Origin: Nectonema munidae
Taxonomy: Eukaryota > Nematomorpha > Nectonematoida > Nectonematidae
NCBI GenBank assembly: GCA_030549495.1
Contig: JAUIRK010000097.1
Coordinates: 124,001 to 188,000, forward strand
Direction: 5' to 3'
DNA: 64,000 nt
The notes under the pieces were generated by a model, which searched no databases, was not told the origin of the DNA, and saw only the letters and a program-made list of their open reading frames with translations. The position numbers were made by a program, and so were the translations under genes. The number at the start of each line of letters is the position of its first letter. The stretch's first letter is position 1. Shown here piece by piece: positions 46,701 to 58,933 of the stretch.

Positions 46701-47043
46701 TCAAGAAAAAGGCGTGATAATGTTTATTTAGAAGAAAAATTTTTAAGCATTTGTTAAAATTAGAAGCTTTTTAAAATGACATTTTTTTTTAATTTTAATT
46801 TTTACTTTTTTTTCATTATAATGTTTGAATGATGACAATGTTACTTTGAAGCTTCATTCAAATTTGTTGAGATTCTGATCTCTTTGTTTTTGCCTCGGAA
46901 CTTTTTTGAGTAAATATATCGTTTAATTATTTTAAATCTTTTTCAAAATTTTATATTTTTAGAGTTTTAATTTTTTAACGTAGTTACTAATAAAAAAATC
47001 ATGCTTATTTTTATTTGAGATTAAGCAATATTTGAAATTTTAA

Positions 47044-47182
47044 TTAACCCATTTACGACCAATGTTCCTATTTTGGAACATAAGTAATTTCATCTTCGTC
47101 TGCTTTTTTCAATGACTTTGAATATAAATCGTCTGCGTTTTTTTTAGATATCGTCTGCTTTGCTTGGTCTTAAATGGGTTAA
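47044..47182 (+). mobile_element. TTAA-flanked piggyBac-type MITE (copy 4)
   Basis: The 131-bp body 47048-47178 lies between perfect TTAA sites. It contains TTTTGGAACATAAGTAATTT and three or four TCGTCTGC words. It is nearly identical, in reverse orientation, to 24664-24793 and very close to 4413-4549. Confidence 0.85.
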
Positions 47183-50116
47183 TCTATCTACCATGATTTA
47201 TGTCTTATTTTTTTAATATATATTTAGTATTACTTAATCTTCATTTCAATTATTTTCAAACAAACATTTTGGTATATAAATTTGGTAATATGGCTTATAT
47301 ATTTTTAGTTGATAATTTTTCTGAAATTGATTTAACAAACTTTAATAAATTGTAATTATTGTAGAAATTTATTTAAAAGTAAGCATGCACTTTCTATGCA
47401 TAATATTTAAGGGGAAATCATAGAAAGCTTTTTTGACTTTCCTATAGAAGCATATACGGACAGTGATCACTATTCATTTCAACCCATGGATAGTAAAACC
47501 TCTATCACTCCTATCGCTTTTCATTAGTTATTGGAATTAGTTGTCACAAGTGCCTTTTCAAATTTGAATGTTCTAGTACTAAAACAACTGTTTTCGTTAG
47601 AAAAAGTCTTATCACCAGCTTGATTGGGAGTCGGAAAAATAGTATCCGACTAACTCAATTTTTTGACTCGGATTTATTTATGTTTTTTTGTTTTATAAGT
47701 TAAAGGCAACTTTCTAATTAATTTTTATCCAAATACATAGAGCCCAAAACTAATGTACTTTTAGTTAGCTCCGAAATCAGATTTTAGTTTTAGAATCGGT
47801 ATTAAATACATATTTTTTATGCAATAAACTTTTCTACAACAAAATTTTTTGTAAGCGGTTGCAATAAACCTCTCTAAATCTAGATCTGTCGCCACTGTAT
47901 TTATCTTTCTTTGTATTAAAAATATCAAATTTTATCTGTTTTTATTTTACCTATTTTACTTCATTTGAAGGGGAATATATGCAAATTTGGATGTAAGGCA
48001 GCCATTGAAACCGGTTTAGAAATTTTTTATTCGTATTCATTACACCATATCTTCAGAGAAAGATTGCATTGTTAGAGCTTGAGCATGTGTTGTTTATGCA
48101 AACGATTGTGGCCTGTGTAAACAGTTTCCTTATGTATACACTCATATTTATGAAATATAGGATTTGGGCCAGATTTCTTGTGTTTCTTTCAGCTTCATAA
48201 ATTTTTGATCTGGAATCAAAGATGCAAATTATAATTTTCATATAAATATGTTTCATTAATTATTTTTGATGCATTTTTGCTTCGTTCGATTCTTTTTCCA
48301 CAGCTTATTTTATGAGATTTTACTTTCATATCAAAGATATATCAAAAAAGTGGGTTACCCTTTTTATTTTTAACCATATCTGTTTTCAACTCTATATTCT
48401 GTTAAGTGAACAGTTTATAATTTGATGGATTGATTGCTAAGTAGTTATGCGCAAAAATATATGAAATTTCACAATCTTGCAGAAAACTTAAAGAATATGA
48501 CTTATAAAATTTATTGAGAACAAGTGATTGTCTTGAATCTTGGAAACTCGCATATCTTTGTCTACCTTGTTTTCTAAAATAGATATAAAATACCTAAAAA
48601 TTTCTCCTCTAGATTTAAAAAGTACAACGAATATCTAATTTATAGAAGGTCATTTTCGACACCCCCCCCCCTCCCCATTGCAATTTAGCAAAAAAAACTT
48701 TTCAATGTTATTTTATTTTAAGTTATGAGTATGATATGATTCTTAATTATAAATTCATTACATGGAGTATGAGAATGAAGGATGGAGTAAATAGAAATAA
48801 TTATTTGAAAATGGGCGAAGAACGGCTTGGTCTCTTTCACTTAGGTATTTTGAGCAATCTAATTATTTTTTCATTATAAATTTTTGTTTTTTATGATGGT
48901 TGACATGTTAATTTTAAAATGTTTTTAAAATTACTTCTAAAGGGCTGATCTAGAAATAAATTTACAGCGAAATAGTATTTTTTCTAAATTGGACCTTTAT
49001 TGAATAACAATCAATATATTTATAAGATTATTTTTAAGTTTAGCTAATTTTCAACACACACAAACAGCTACATTTGCTTGAAAGCTTGAGAAAACTTCAA
49101 CCTGCTTCTGCACACATTTTGCATCACCTCTAGAGTAGAGTTAATATATCTACCTTGTAATCATAATAAGACTGAATTTCTTCAATTTATCACATATCTT
49201 CCAGCTACTTGTCTTGCAAAATATTGATTTATTTAGTCTTTTTTTAGTCGAACATAGTAACCAAGAGATACAGATTGAAATGTGAAGCAAAACAAGCAGT
49301 CTTGTGACTTTATAGAAAATAATCAATGAACAGACGCCGTTGATTGGGCTTCTAATTCTTCAAATAAATCTTTTATCTTTGCACAGACTTGAAAAGTCTG
49401 CAACGTGAAACTTTTCCTCTCATGCTAGCTACTTTACGTGTTTTACACTTGTAGCCAACAAATTTCTTTTTTTCAATTTTATGCAAACAACTCATCTCCT
49501 GTTGTAAATTTTATATCATCCACTCTCTGATCAAACTTTTTTAGTATTGAAAATGAAGCTTTTGTTGCACGCGTATATCTTTTTTCCGTTCTAATCATCA
49601 TTTTGATCCGACATATCAACATCAGATGTAGATTTATATGCTGAACATAGTTGAATTGGCAACTCAACCCCTTGTAGAAAGACTGTGGAGATTCAATAAG
49701 ATGTTTTCATATTGTTTTTATACAAAGATGCATTAAAACCATGTTATCATTCAAGTGCTTTTTGAATCCTGCCAAATTCTAAGAGTTGCGAATAACATCC
49801 ATTCCCTGCTTCAAAATTCAGGTCCTCAAAAGTGAAAGGATATATTCTTTTTTTAAATTAATTCAATAATAAGGACGTGCACTTGATCAATTTAAAATTT
49901 AGCATGTGAAGTCAAGTTTTGCAGCGATACTTCCTCTGCATTAGTTTGGCCACAAGTTTAAAAGTTATTGATAGCTATGTGTTTAATTGTGGAAGTTTTA
50001 CGCATTCTGATCTTTGATCATTTCCATAAATAACTGACATGCATGGCATATGTAAAACTAAAGAAGATTTTTACCTCCCAAGTTAAGAAAGAAAACATGT
50101 ATCATTTGTTCTTCTT
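47183..50116. other. Intergenic, nothing recognised except a poly-C tract
   Basis: AT-rich sequence. ACCCCCCCCCCTCCCC lies at about 48660-48675. A 62-codon open frame at 49479-49667 (minus) has no recognised domain. Confidence 0.4.
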
Positions 50117-50231
50117 TTAACCCATTTACGACTAATGTTTCCAAAGGGAACGCAGACGAATTCCTACTTTAAATGGAATTAAATAGGAATTACTAAAGTC
50201 GTCTGCTTTGCTTGGTCCTAAATGGGTTTAA
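50117..50231 (+). mobile_element. TTAA-flanked piggyBac-type MITE (copy 5, altered interior)
   Basis: The termini CCCATTTACGACTAATG and TTGGTCCTAAATGGG between TTAA sites are those of the family. The middle is shorter and different (AAAGGGAACGCAGACGAATT then a repeated AATAGGAATTA-type text). Confidence 0.7.
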
Positions 50232-52779
50232 TGAATTATTTTACTTTTCATTTGACTAAAATTTAATTTCCTACGTCACGTCCCCTATCAATTTTCTACA
50301 AAATCTCTTATAAATTTTTTAAAAACACTCTAATTTCTCTCACAAAGAATGAGATTAAAAGTAATATCATTAGTTATTTTCATGTACGACAAAAAATCTT
50401 TCCTGTAATGTAAACTTAACGTTGGGTAAATAACTACAAACGGTTAGTCATGAACGTGTAATTGCAACCAAATGACCACCCTATTCATGACCCTAATAAA
50501 TAGTAAAGTATTATGTTTACTTGATTGCTCTCGATTACATCTGTTTTTCTAGTAGTTAAATCCAAAAATGATTTTTACATAATTATATAAATGCGCGTTT
50601 TTATCCATTGTGTTGCCTGGTGCTAATAATAATTTTATCTTTTCATTTCTAGGAAATGTTTTACCTCCAGAACGACTAACTTCATCAAAATGTTCTGAAT
50701 TCTAATATTTTTATATACGCGTGCATTCGTAATTACTTTTTAGAAAATATTCCATTAAAAATTCTTTTAGATCTTTAAAAAATTGTCTTTTCTCTAATTT
50801 ATATTTTCAAAAAAAGTTTCTTAGTTTCAATAATATTTAAAATAATTTTTGCGTTTCTAAAAAACATTTTAAGAATTTTAATTCCTACTTAAAAAGACCA
50901 AATTTAACATACCTCCTTTATTCCTGTCAATTCATAGACTCAAATCCTAAATTTATTTTCAAAAAATTTACTTTACAATCTGAATTTTAGTATAGGTCGT
51001 AGTAATAAATAATATGAAGATTATATTAATTGATTGCTAAAAAATTTTCTTGTGGCAAAGTGTCTCAGTACAGAGTAATCAATCGACATAACAAATTCAT
51101 TTGATATGAACCAAGCCTCTTGACAATTCGTGAGAAGAGATGTTGAGAAAAACTTTTAGCTCCTCTCCCTCTATTAAATCTATGTCTTGTCTATGGCCGA
51201 CCGTTCATAGCAAGTCTCTGGTTCAGACTAGTGTTGAAACACATTTGTATTTTTTGCCAATAAAATGTAAGAAATTTTACACTTTTGTGTTAATTTTTTT
51301 TTTAAATAACTAAGCATTCTTGGTTTTCATTGAATATTTTTGGATCCGAATTGGGTTTTTGAAACTCAATACTCGTTTCAACACTACTTCAGACGCAATT
51401 AAGATACACAAAGTAATATACAGTATAAAATATTAATGTTATATGTAAATTCACATTTGCTCTACTAACGATTTATGATTAATCTGAAGGCTTAAGTCAG
51501 TATCACTGGTCAAGCCTCATCATTCATATTTTCATTTATTATTCTCATAGTTGATGCAAGCGCTCCAAATTATACTAAGTTATAACAGCTCTACAGCACT
51601 ATTCTTATATTTTTTAACATATATTATTATTATTATTATTATCTGTGCAGCATTGTACTTTTGAAATTATATCGATTGCCAACTTTTATTGATTCAGAAT
51701 TCTTAAAAATCGTGTTCAATAACTTTGTTTTCACATTCATCGCTTCAATTTAATTTCATAGCAGTTGCACGCACACTTAATCCTTCAGCAAGAACGGAAA
51801 TTGTGTTAGTGTGTGTGTGTGTGTTTTATGTAATTACTTTCAAAAAATATTTAGGCTTTGTGTAGAGATCTCTATCTATATGATATAATTTTTAAATAGA
51901 AAAAATATATATAATCTTTCAACGCTATAAAAAATATATACATTTATATATTGTTATATATTTATAGTAGTACATTTTCTTCAGCTATGCACTTTTTATT
52001 AAACACCACACCCGTATATGTGATAGAAAGAACTCGAATATAATTCTTATCTCCTCACTTTCTTGATTAAATATTTTATATCTATCTTCTGAAGAACAAC
52101 TTTATTTCTCATTTCATTAAAATGCTATATACTCTCTCGTATTCTTCGCTAATGGCAAAGATTTATCGCAAATTATTATTCATCGTAGCGTTATGCAAAG
52201 CTTTCTTTAGGTAAGTTTTATTTTGTGTTGCTTTAAATCGTTTGACAAGTGAATTCTTTCTAACATACTACTAGTAATTTTCTTTACACGACTTGAAAAA
52301 TTCAAGAAACACAAAATGCTTTTTACATTTTCAGATCTTTGCTTGTTTTCAGTATAAATTGTCTCTATCTGAAATCAGTTTTGCCGTAAGTCTGTTATAT
52401 TCTGTGAAATTTAGTCTATATCTATTCTATGCATGGGATGACATGATAAATTTATCTCTGAGAACCATGAAAAATATAACAATATTTTGCAACAATTTCT
52501 ATGATTCTCTTTAGATTGTTTTACTAAACGCTAACGGGCAAAATGCCTAAAATTTGTTGTGTATAACAATATGGTGACAGAAAAAATTAATAAAAAACAT
52601 TTACTAAAATAAAGACAACTTAACTTTTAACTTAACTGACTACTGACTTAATGTTTTTTCCCTATTTTTTTTCTTTTGAGATTTTTTCTGCACACCCTTT
52701 TTATTATAGATATTTTTAAAACATTCATACTCCTTCGTTTACTTTTCAAAGTTGATTTTTTCCTCATGTGATTGTACAC
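50232..52779. other. Intergenic with simple repeats
   Basis: A (TTA)n run lies at about 51625-51642 and a (TG)n run at about 51810-51824. No gene or known repeat was recognised. Confidence 0.4.
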
Positions 52780-55106
52780 CAGTGTTTTTCAAACTTTTTT
52801 AGTCCATGACCCTTTGCAGCAGGACCAGACCTGCCATGATCCCCTTATTTATAAGCCTTCTAAACATGAACTAATTTTAAAAAGCACAGATGTATTTTAA
52901 AATTTAAAATATGAATCACAGCAGAGAGAAAAATAAAATCTTATAAATTTTTATTAACCATGGCAGCATTAACATTTAATGTGAAGAATGTATCTGTTTT
53001 TTTGCTACAAGCAAATCAATACGAGGGTTTGTACGGCTCAAGGCACATCCCATATCTGTTTTAGCATTCAGCCTGTTTCTCGCCTTTGATTTTATCACCA
53101 GGAGCCTCGAAAAACCAGTTTCGCAAAGGTAAGTGGATGAGAAAGGAATGAGTACTTTCAGGGCAAATTTGCTCGTCATGGGAAAAGCAGGGAGCATCTT
53201 GACCCAGCAGTTAGAGCTGTTGAAATGTTGCTGTTCCTGGAACTCCCTTTTTGCTGCAGTGTTGTTGATGATTTCCAAGAATTCCTTTTGAATCTCATCA
53301 GGAAGATCATCCACATTGCATCGGAAAGGATTGCGTGCAAGTGTCAGCTTAACATTTTCATTTCTATCAGCTTCATAAAAATAGCGTTTAAACTCTTCTT
53401 GAAGGATTATCAATCTTCCTTGATCTCTTGTTGCAGCTCCTCGGCAATTGGCTTTTCTCCGATGACCTCGTTCAGACGCGAAAAGGAAGCCACATTACCC
53501 CTTTCAACTTTCCTCTTCTAGAGAGCTAACTTATCGAGGAAAGCCTTAAAATGGCATCGGTGTGCATTATAATGGTGGTATCTGAGCATTTAACAGGTGC
53601 TCCGTTTTCTTCCTATTGGCTGCCAGAAATATCTGCAATTCATCAAAAAGTTCAAATACACGAGCAAGAACATTACCCTTTGACAACCAACGAACAGATG
53701 TGTAAAAGAGGAGGTCTTGGTGAGCAGATTCCATGTCTTGGCACAACCTACGAAACAGTCTGGTGTTGAATGCCCCTCCTATGGTTGACAATGGGGATCA
53801 CTGTTTCCAAGGTAACTTTGAGAGGAGCAGGAAGCGTCTTGGAGGCAAGAGCCTCACGGTGGATCAGGCAGTGTGTTGTAATGATGTATGGGTTCTCTTT
53901 GACCAAATATCATACTGACTTTGAACCGAGCATGCTGGGTGCTCCATTCGGACAGACACCAACCAATTTTGCCCATGATAGTTTTTCTTCGAAGAAGTTG
54001 GACACTAAGTTCATATCTTTAGCCTTTGTTGCTGTTGTTAGTGGCCTGCAGAAGGGAAACTCCTCCTCAACCTGATTTTCGGAGGTGAACCCAGCATAAA
54101 CCAAAAGTTGAGGAAAGTGTGCAACGTCTGTTGTTTCATCCGGCTGAATGGCTAAAAATGGAGAGGGTTTGTTTTTCTCTGTCAACTGAGATTTTATAAC
54201 CTGTGACATGTCATCGATGCGTTGTTTAACTGTGCTGTTCGAAAGACTTATCTGATTAAGCTTTTTGACACAGTTCTCATCAAGAACAAGACGAGCAGCC
54301 TTTGTCATGCAAGGTTTAAGAAGCTTTTCTCCAATTGTGTGTGACTTCTTCTGCTTTGCAATAAGAAGGGATATCTTGTACGATGCCTTGATGACATTGC
54401 TGGGTTGAAAGAGAACTGTTCCATGATCCAATGTAGACCGTTTGAGCTGATGTTCCTTGATTTTGAGGTCTGCCAAATCCTTGTTGGCCAGTTGCGGTTG
54501 AACGCTGGTGAGGTGTTCCTTCAGCTTGGAAGGCTTCATGCTCTCGTTAGCAAGTGTTTTCTTGCAGATGACGTAATGTGGCATCTGCATGCCATTGTTA
54601 ACTATAAATGTGAAGCCAAAGCTAAGAAAACTCCGTTGTATGTGCGCTTCTTTGACAAATTATTTTTGACAAATAAAGTTATCAAGCATTAGGAAGAAAA
54701 AGAATCTCACAACAAACTAAAACAAAAAATAACAAAATTCTAAAATATAATGGATGTATAATATATGTATAATATCTCCATGCACATCACATCCCGCTAA
54801 GAGGGAAAAACTTGCTGATAAAACAGTGAATATTTTCGACTAGATCACTTGGCGTTCTAACGGTTAGAGACGCCATTGAGTTTTGGGTTTTTTATCATAT
54901 TATTATTTCATTTACAACGCTAATTAACCTATCACATTGTTCCCAATTTCATACTGAAAAAATACATATATAAATTAGTTAATGACATGCACTCAAAACC
55001 TATTAACACCATAAAAATATCAGACCAAGTCACTGACTCACTGTGGATCGGTAGACCCTCCATGACCCCCAGAACAGAGCTCGTGACCCCAGTTTAAGAA
55101 CTCCTG
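52780..55106 (-). mobile_element. hAT transposon C (ZBED5-like), reverse orientation
   Basis: The plus-strand left end is CAGTGTTTTTCAAACTTTTTT and the right end, reversed, is CAGGAGTTCTTAAACTGGGG. The flanks TTGTACAC (52772-52779) and GGGTACAC (55107-55114) agree at 6 of 8 positions. The transposase is read on the minus strand from 54590 to 52976. It has a degenerate BED finger, SYKISLLIAKQKKSHTIGE, DETTDVAHFPQLLVYAGF, the catalytic Asp block (VGVCPNGAPSMLG, with Asn in place of the usual Asp), RRLCQDMESAHQDLLFYTSV with RWLSKGNVLARVFEL, and the C-terminal FSSTYLCETGFSRLLVIKSK. It is broken by frameshifts near 53900, 53570 and 53420. It is GC-richer than its surroundings. Confidence 0.85.
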
Positions 55107-56941
55107 GGGTACACCTTCCTTTTTTCTATATGGACCATTTCTAAGTTAAATTATTCAGCTATTTCCATTTTTTCTATCTTTGGCCTGCTCTTTTCTAATT
55201 TTTAATTTCTCCAAATCTTTTTTTCAACGAGCTCTATGTTAAATTTGGTCTTTCGCGTTTTCTTTTACCTTCTATATCTATTTGCATGACTTTCCTCATC
55301 CATTTATCTTCATCTTTTCTTTCCAAATTGCCCATTCATCATAGGTAGATATACATTCATAAGTAAATAATACCTTTCTGAAAATTTTATCAAAATGTTG
55401 TATTCTTTATCATCATATTTCAGTATTAATTATATGAACCCACTAATGTACTCATTATAAGTCAATATATCTTATAATTTTTAATTAAATATACACTTTT
55501 CTTTTTCTAATAACCCGTAAATGTTTTGCATCTGCGAATAAAGGATACTTTATTATTTATTTTAACATGACATATTTTTCCTGTGTATATAAAATATTAA
55601 ATTCTATAACAAAAACAATCATTAATTTGCAACTAAAGGAATAGTTTTTTTTATAAAAAAATTAAAATTTAACAATCTTTCAAATCTTTATGGTTTGGAT
55701 GGGTCTGTTACTTGCTATAAAGAGATTATTTTAGGCATTATTGAGGTTACTTGAAACCTTAAAATAAATCGGTTTTAGTCGTACATTTATTTTTTGTTGT
55801 TCGGATAAGTATGCATCAACACTTTCATGCGTTTTGTCTCTTATCAGGATACTCCTTTAAATATCTTGAAGAGAAGTTCATGATGTTAGTCGATTTCGTT
55901 ACGAAACCTCCCAAAATATTCACTATGGAACCCACCTTGAGAAACTCTTCTCTAGATGCCTCTCATATATCGACACAATTGGTGTAATTGTGAGTTCTCC
56001 ATGAAAACAATTCAAACTACCTTTATATATATATCCTTTCATTGCACATTTTTTATTCCCTAGAATATAGAGTGAAGAGCTTTTATAAGTAGAGAGTGTA
56101 CCCAGTTTCTCCGCTGAAAACCTGAGAAACTGTGACTTCGAACCCCGGTGCAAAATAAATAAATACCTCGGAGGTAATGTTGCACTATCCGTGCATCGAT
56201 AAACGTCTTTCCTATGCAATTGGCTTTTTATCGATGTACGGATAGTGCAGGATTACCTACCTTGGGTATCCATGAGTTCTTTTTACAAGTATATAAAGTT
56301 ATTTAAATCTTTATTTTTGATATAAAATCCAACATAATATGTATATTAGTTGGCTGGCAGGCCAACGGGGAGACAAAAACTACACAGAAAACCTTGCCAA
56401 ACTACTTTTATATGTGAATGCTGAAAATTTTACATGTAAAATGCGTTAGTAGTCATCAAACAAGTTGAAATTTGACAAGCTAAGTGAGAGTGATGTTTTT
56501 AGCTAACACAAAGTTTCAAGTAAATCGGATGAAAAATGAAGTTTTTATTAAACTTTGAAAAAATGATGTTTTTGAATGATCGTCTATAGATATACGGACA
56601 TAAGGGGTGCATAACTAGATGAAAATTGATCTATTTCTACTTTTCAAAATAGCTTTAGTTGCGTGTGTTGAAAGCCTCGAAAACATTTTTGAAACTGAAA
56701 ACAATTGAACTATAATATCATAGTCCTCAACCTAGCTTTCTTTTCTTGACACGATTAGCATGAAGATAACATGGACTTCACAATTCCTATCATCAGAGTC
56801 TTATAGAAGACACATAGTTAAAAAAGGTGGTAGATTTAACACTGAAAAAAGTTTTCTCCACATGGTATAAAAATGATCTTTTTAAATCTTGATTAGTCTA
56901 ATATAAAATTTCATAACTTTTTTATTTAAAAATTTGAAAAT
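55107..56941. other. Intergenic, nothing recognised
   Basis: AT-rich sequence. A near-palindrome around 56188-56260 (CTATCCGTGCATCGATAAA and TTTATCGATGTACGGATAG) is a strong inverted repeat. No gene is supported. Confidence 0.45.
56188..56250. repeat. Short inverted repeat
   Basis: The left arm CTATCCGTGCATCGATAAA (56187-56205) pairs with the right arm TTTATCGATGTACGGATAG (about 56226-56244) across a loop of about 20 bp, with one mismatch. Flanking text (TGTTGCAC before, TGCAGGAT after) extends the pairing loosely. It may be the centre of a small palindromic MITE. Confidence 0.6.
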
Positions 56942-57066
56942 AAGTACCTGTTGATCTTCCCTATTTTGCTCTGTTGAGATGGAGACAAACCCAGCTTTGA
57001 AGAAACCGTTGGCAATTGTTTTTTGAGAAACCTTAGTCCATGCATTTCTTACGGTTTTTACCTTTT
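56942..57066 (-). mobile_element. pogo/Tigger transposase fragment
   Basis: The minus strand encodes VKTVRNAWTKVSQKTIANGF then FKAGFVSIS. This matches the AW..VS..TI.NCF.KAGF segment near the C-terminus of pogo/jerky DDE_1 transposases. Only this segment survives, cut by the hAT MITE that begins at 57076. Confidence 0.6.
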
Positions 57067-57075
57067 TCCTGTGAA

Positions 57076-57323
57076 CAGTGTTGTGGAGTCGGATGAATTT
57101 TCTGACTCTATTTCTTTATAATTTTACAACTCAGACTCACCTTATTATAATATCCCAACTTTAACTTCAAATTATGTAAAGATGTTTGTTATTGATGATT
57201 ATTCTAATATCTGAAGCATTCAGGCTTTGAAGTTAATTATTTTGAAGCGACTCCTACTTCATCTATTTATAATTTTGCGACTCCTACTTCCTTTGATGCG
57301 AATCCACCGACTCCTCAAACCTG
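57076..57323. mobile_element. hAT MITE, 248 bp, sister of 30571-30818
   Basis: It begins CAGTGTTGTGGAGTCGG and ends CCGACTCCTCAAACCTG. The flanks CCTGTGAA and CCCGTGAT agree at 6 of 8 positions. It is dense in ACTCCTACTTC/GGAGTCGG words and has the same length as the copy at 30571. Confidence 0.65.
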
Positions 57324-57329
57324 CCCGTG

Positions 57330-57538
57330 ATATTGCCCACTTTTAAAATACGCATAATGATTATATCATGATTTTTTGCTTTTTCAACTAAACTTTCCGC
57401 ATTCATGCTTCCTTTCAATCGAATCAATCCAAAACAAATCATTTTATCATCGCTGTAATGCATATTTATATGCAAGTACCTTCTGTTCTTTCTTGATGTT
57501 GCTTCATCCAAAGTAATTGAAAATCTATGGCCTTCCAT
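57330..57538 (-). mobile_element. hAT transposase fragment (different subfamily)
   Basis: The minus strand encodes MEGHRFSITLDEATSRKNRR, then YLHINMHYSDDKMICFGLIR and LKGSMNAESLVEKAKNHD. This is the catalytic-Asp region of a hAT group typically reading FSLTLDEWTS..NRRY.N...H, then LGLVRI.GS..AE. It is cut on its 3' side at the MITE boundary. Confidence 0.65.
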
Positions 57539-57747
57539 TTTAATCTTCTCTTATAACTTGATATAAAAATCAAGATAAACAAAATTGAAAAATGCATTTA
57601 TTGCAATGGGACAAGAAAAAGTGATCTTTCCCTCTCCGATCATTCGCTACACATGCGCGCCTTTTTCTTATTTATGATATTTATTTGTTTCTACTTGTAG
57701 AATGCAAAAGTAGTAACGCTTTAGAAAAATTACTTACACGTTTATAG

Positions 57748-58933
57748 CAGAGGCGCACATCCTCAAAATTGAGGGGGGTGGGGAACTTTTTTTTTTATAA
57801 TTTTCAAAATTTATTATAAAAGAATTTTTGTCAAATGAACACATCACCATTATACCCGACATTATACTCGCAACTTAGCTTTCAATCCCAACATGACTGC
57901 ACAGATGTTATGAAGCCAAATGATCTTGTTTGTAATTCTGATTGCATCAAACTTCTAGCTCATTAGTATTCAAACTGTATTCCGGGGTGTTGCGAAGAAG
58001 TTCAATGGGGATCAAGAGTTATTTATCAAAGAAATAATTCAACCAATAATTTTGTTTACCAGACTCGAGTGATTTGCTACCAGTGCAAGCTTCACTTGAC
58101 GGACTTTAAAAAAGTGGATGCTAACATTTCAAAACACAAAGGATACTTATGTTCCTCTTCCCGACCAGACTTTAATGCAGTAAACCAAAATTTCAAATGT
58201 GAGTCGTTATATTTCTTTTTTATTTTATTTAATATTTCACTAAGAAAAATGCACATTTACAAATTAGGCCTGAAAAGCAATAAAAGAAAAAAATAGTACT
58301 CAATTCAAAGACTAACTTGTTTATTCTTTTTAAATGTGATTTATCGCCAAAAATGACAAATGACCCAATATGAGTCCGATATTTTTCAAAAAAAACTATT
58401 CATTCAGTGTCCCTTCTCGATCCCCATGGAACTTCTTCGGGGTACGCGGACTCTAGTTTGAAAGCACTGAGCTAGAAAGTTGATGCAATCAGAATTACAA
58501 ACAAGGTAATTGACTTCATAAAATCTTTGCAGTTGTGGTGAGATTGGGAGATGAGAGTGCAAATATAAAAAAAGTTCGCCCCTCTAAAATTTTGGGGATG
58601 TCCTCCCCTGAGCAAAACTGATCAAATGGGTGGAGACAAAACTGATTCTAATGGGGCAGGAACTAAAAGAAAGTGTATACATTTTATATTTCAAAGAAGT
58701 TTCAGAGGGGCAAAATAAATCCGAGGTGGCAAAGCCCTCCCCTCCCCCCTTTTTGCAACAGAAGTGGAAATTAATAAAAAAAAATAGATTTTAGATATTC
58801 ATTCTAAGACACCTTAAAGCAAAAAAAATAAGGAAATCTACTCACAAGACAAACAGCTCTTTTAAATACTGTAAAATATATACAATATATTTGAGAAAAT
58901 CGAAAATTGACGATTCGCGAATGTGCGCCCCTG
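57748..58933. mobile_element. Inverted-repeat element with hAT-like ends, enclosing an exon-like segment
   Basis: The outer ends are CAGAGGCGCACATCC and, reversed, CAGGGGCGCACATTCGC. Within it 57881-58017 and 58415-58550 are near reverse complements (shared words GTTTGTAATTCTGATTGCATC and GAAGAAGTTC-ATGGGGATC). A second, partial inverted pair lies further out (CCTCAAAATTGAGGGG near 57763; CCCCTCTAAAATTTTGGGG near 58580). The central 58018-58414 is unique. No 8-bp duplication was found at the outer ends. Confidence 0.6.
58063..58198 (+). other. Exon-like segment inside the inverted-repeat element
   Basis: 136 bp lie between a TTTTGTTTACCAG acceptor and a GTGAGTC donor, open as TRVICYQCKLHLTDFKKVDA then NISKHKGYLCSSSRPDFN. 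The ICYQC opening and later Cys recall Ly6-type three-finger domains, but too few cysteines are visible to claim one. It could be a captured gene fragment or chance. Confidence 0.25.

Noticed and set aside
49479-49667. 62-codon open frame on the minus strand
   Set aside because: No recognisable domain and no extension of the frame on either side by plausible splicing.
51625-51824. (TTA)n and (TG)n tracts as a CRISPR-like or satellite array
   Set aside because: They are ordinary microsatellites without spacers or longer units.
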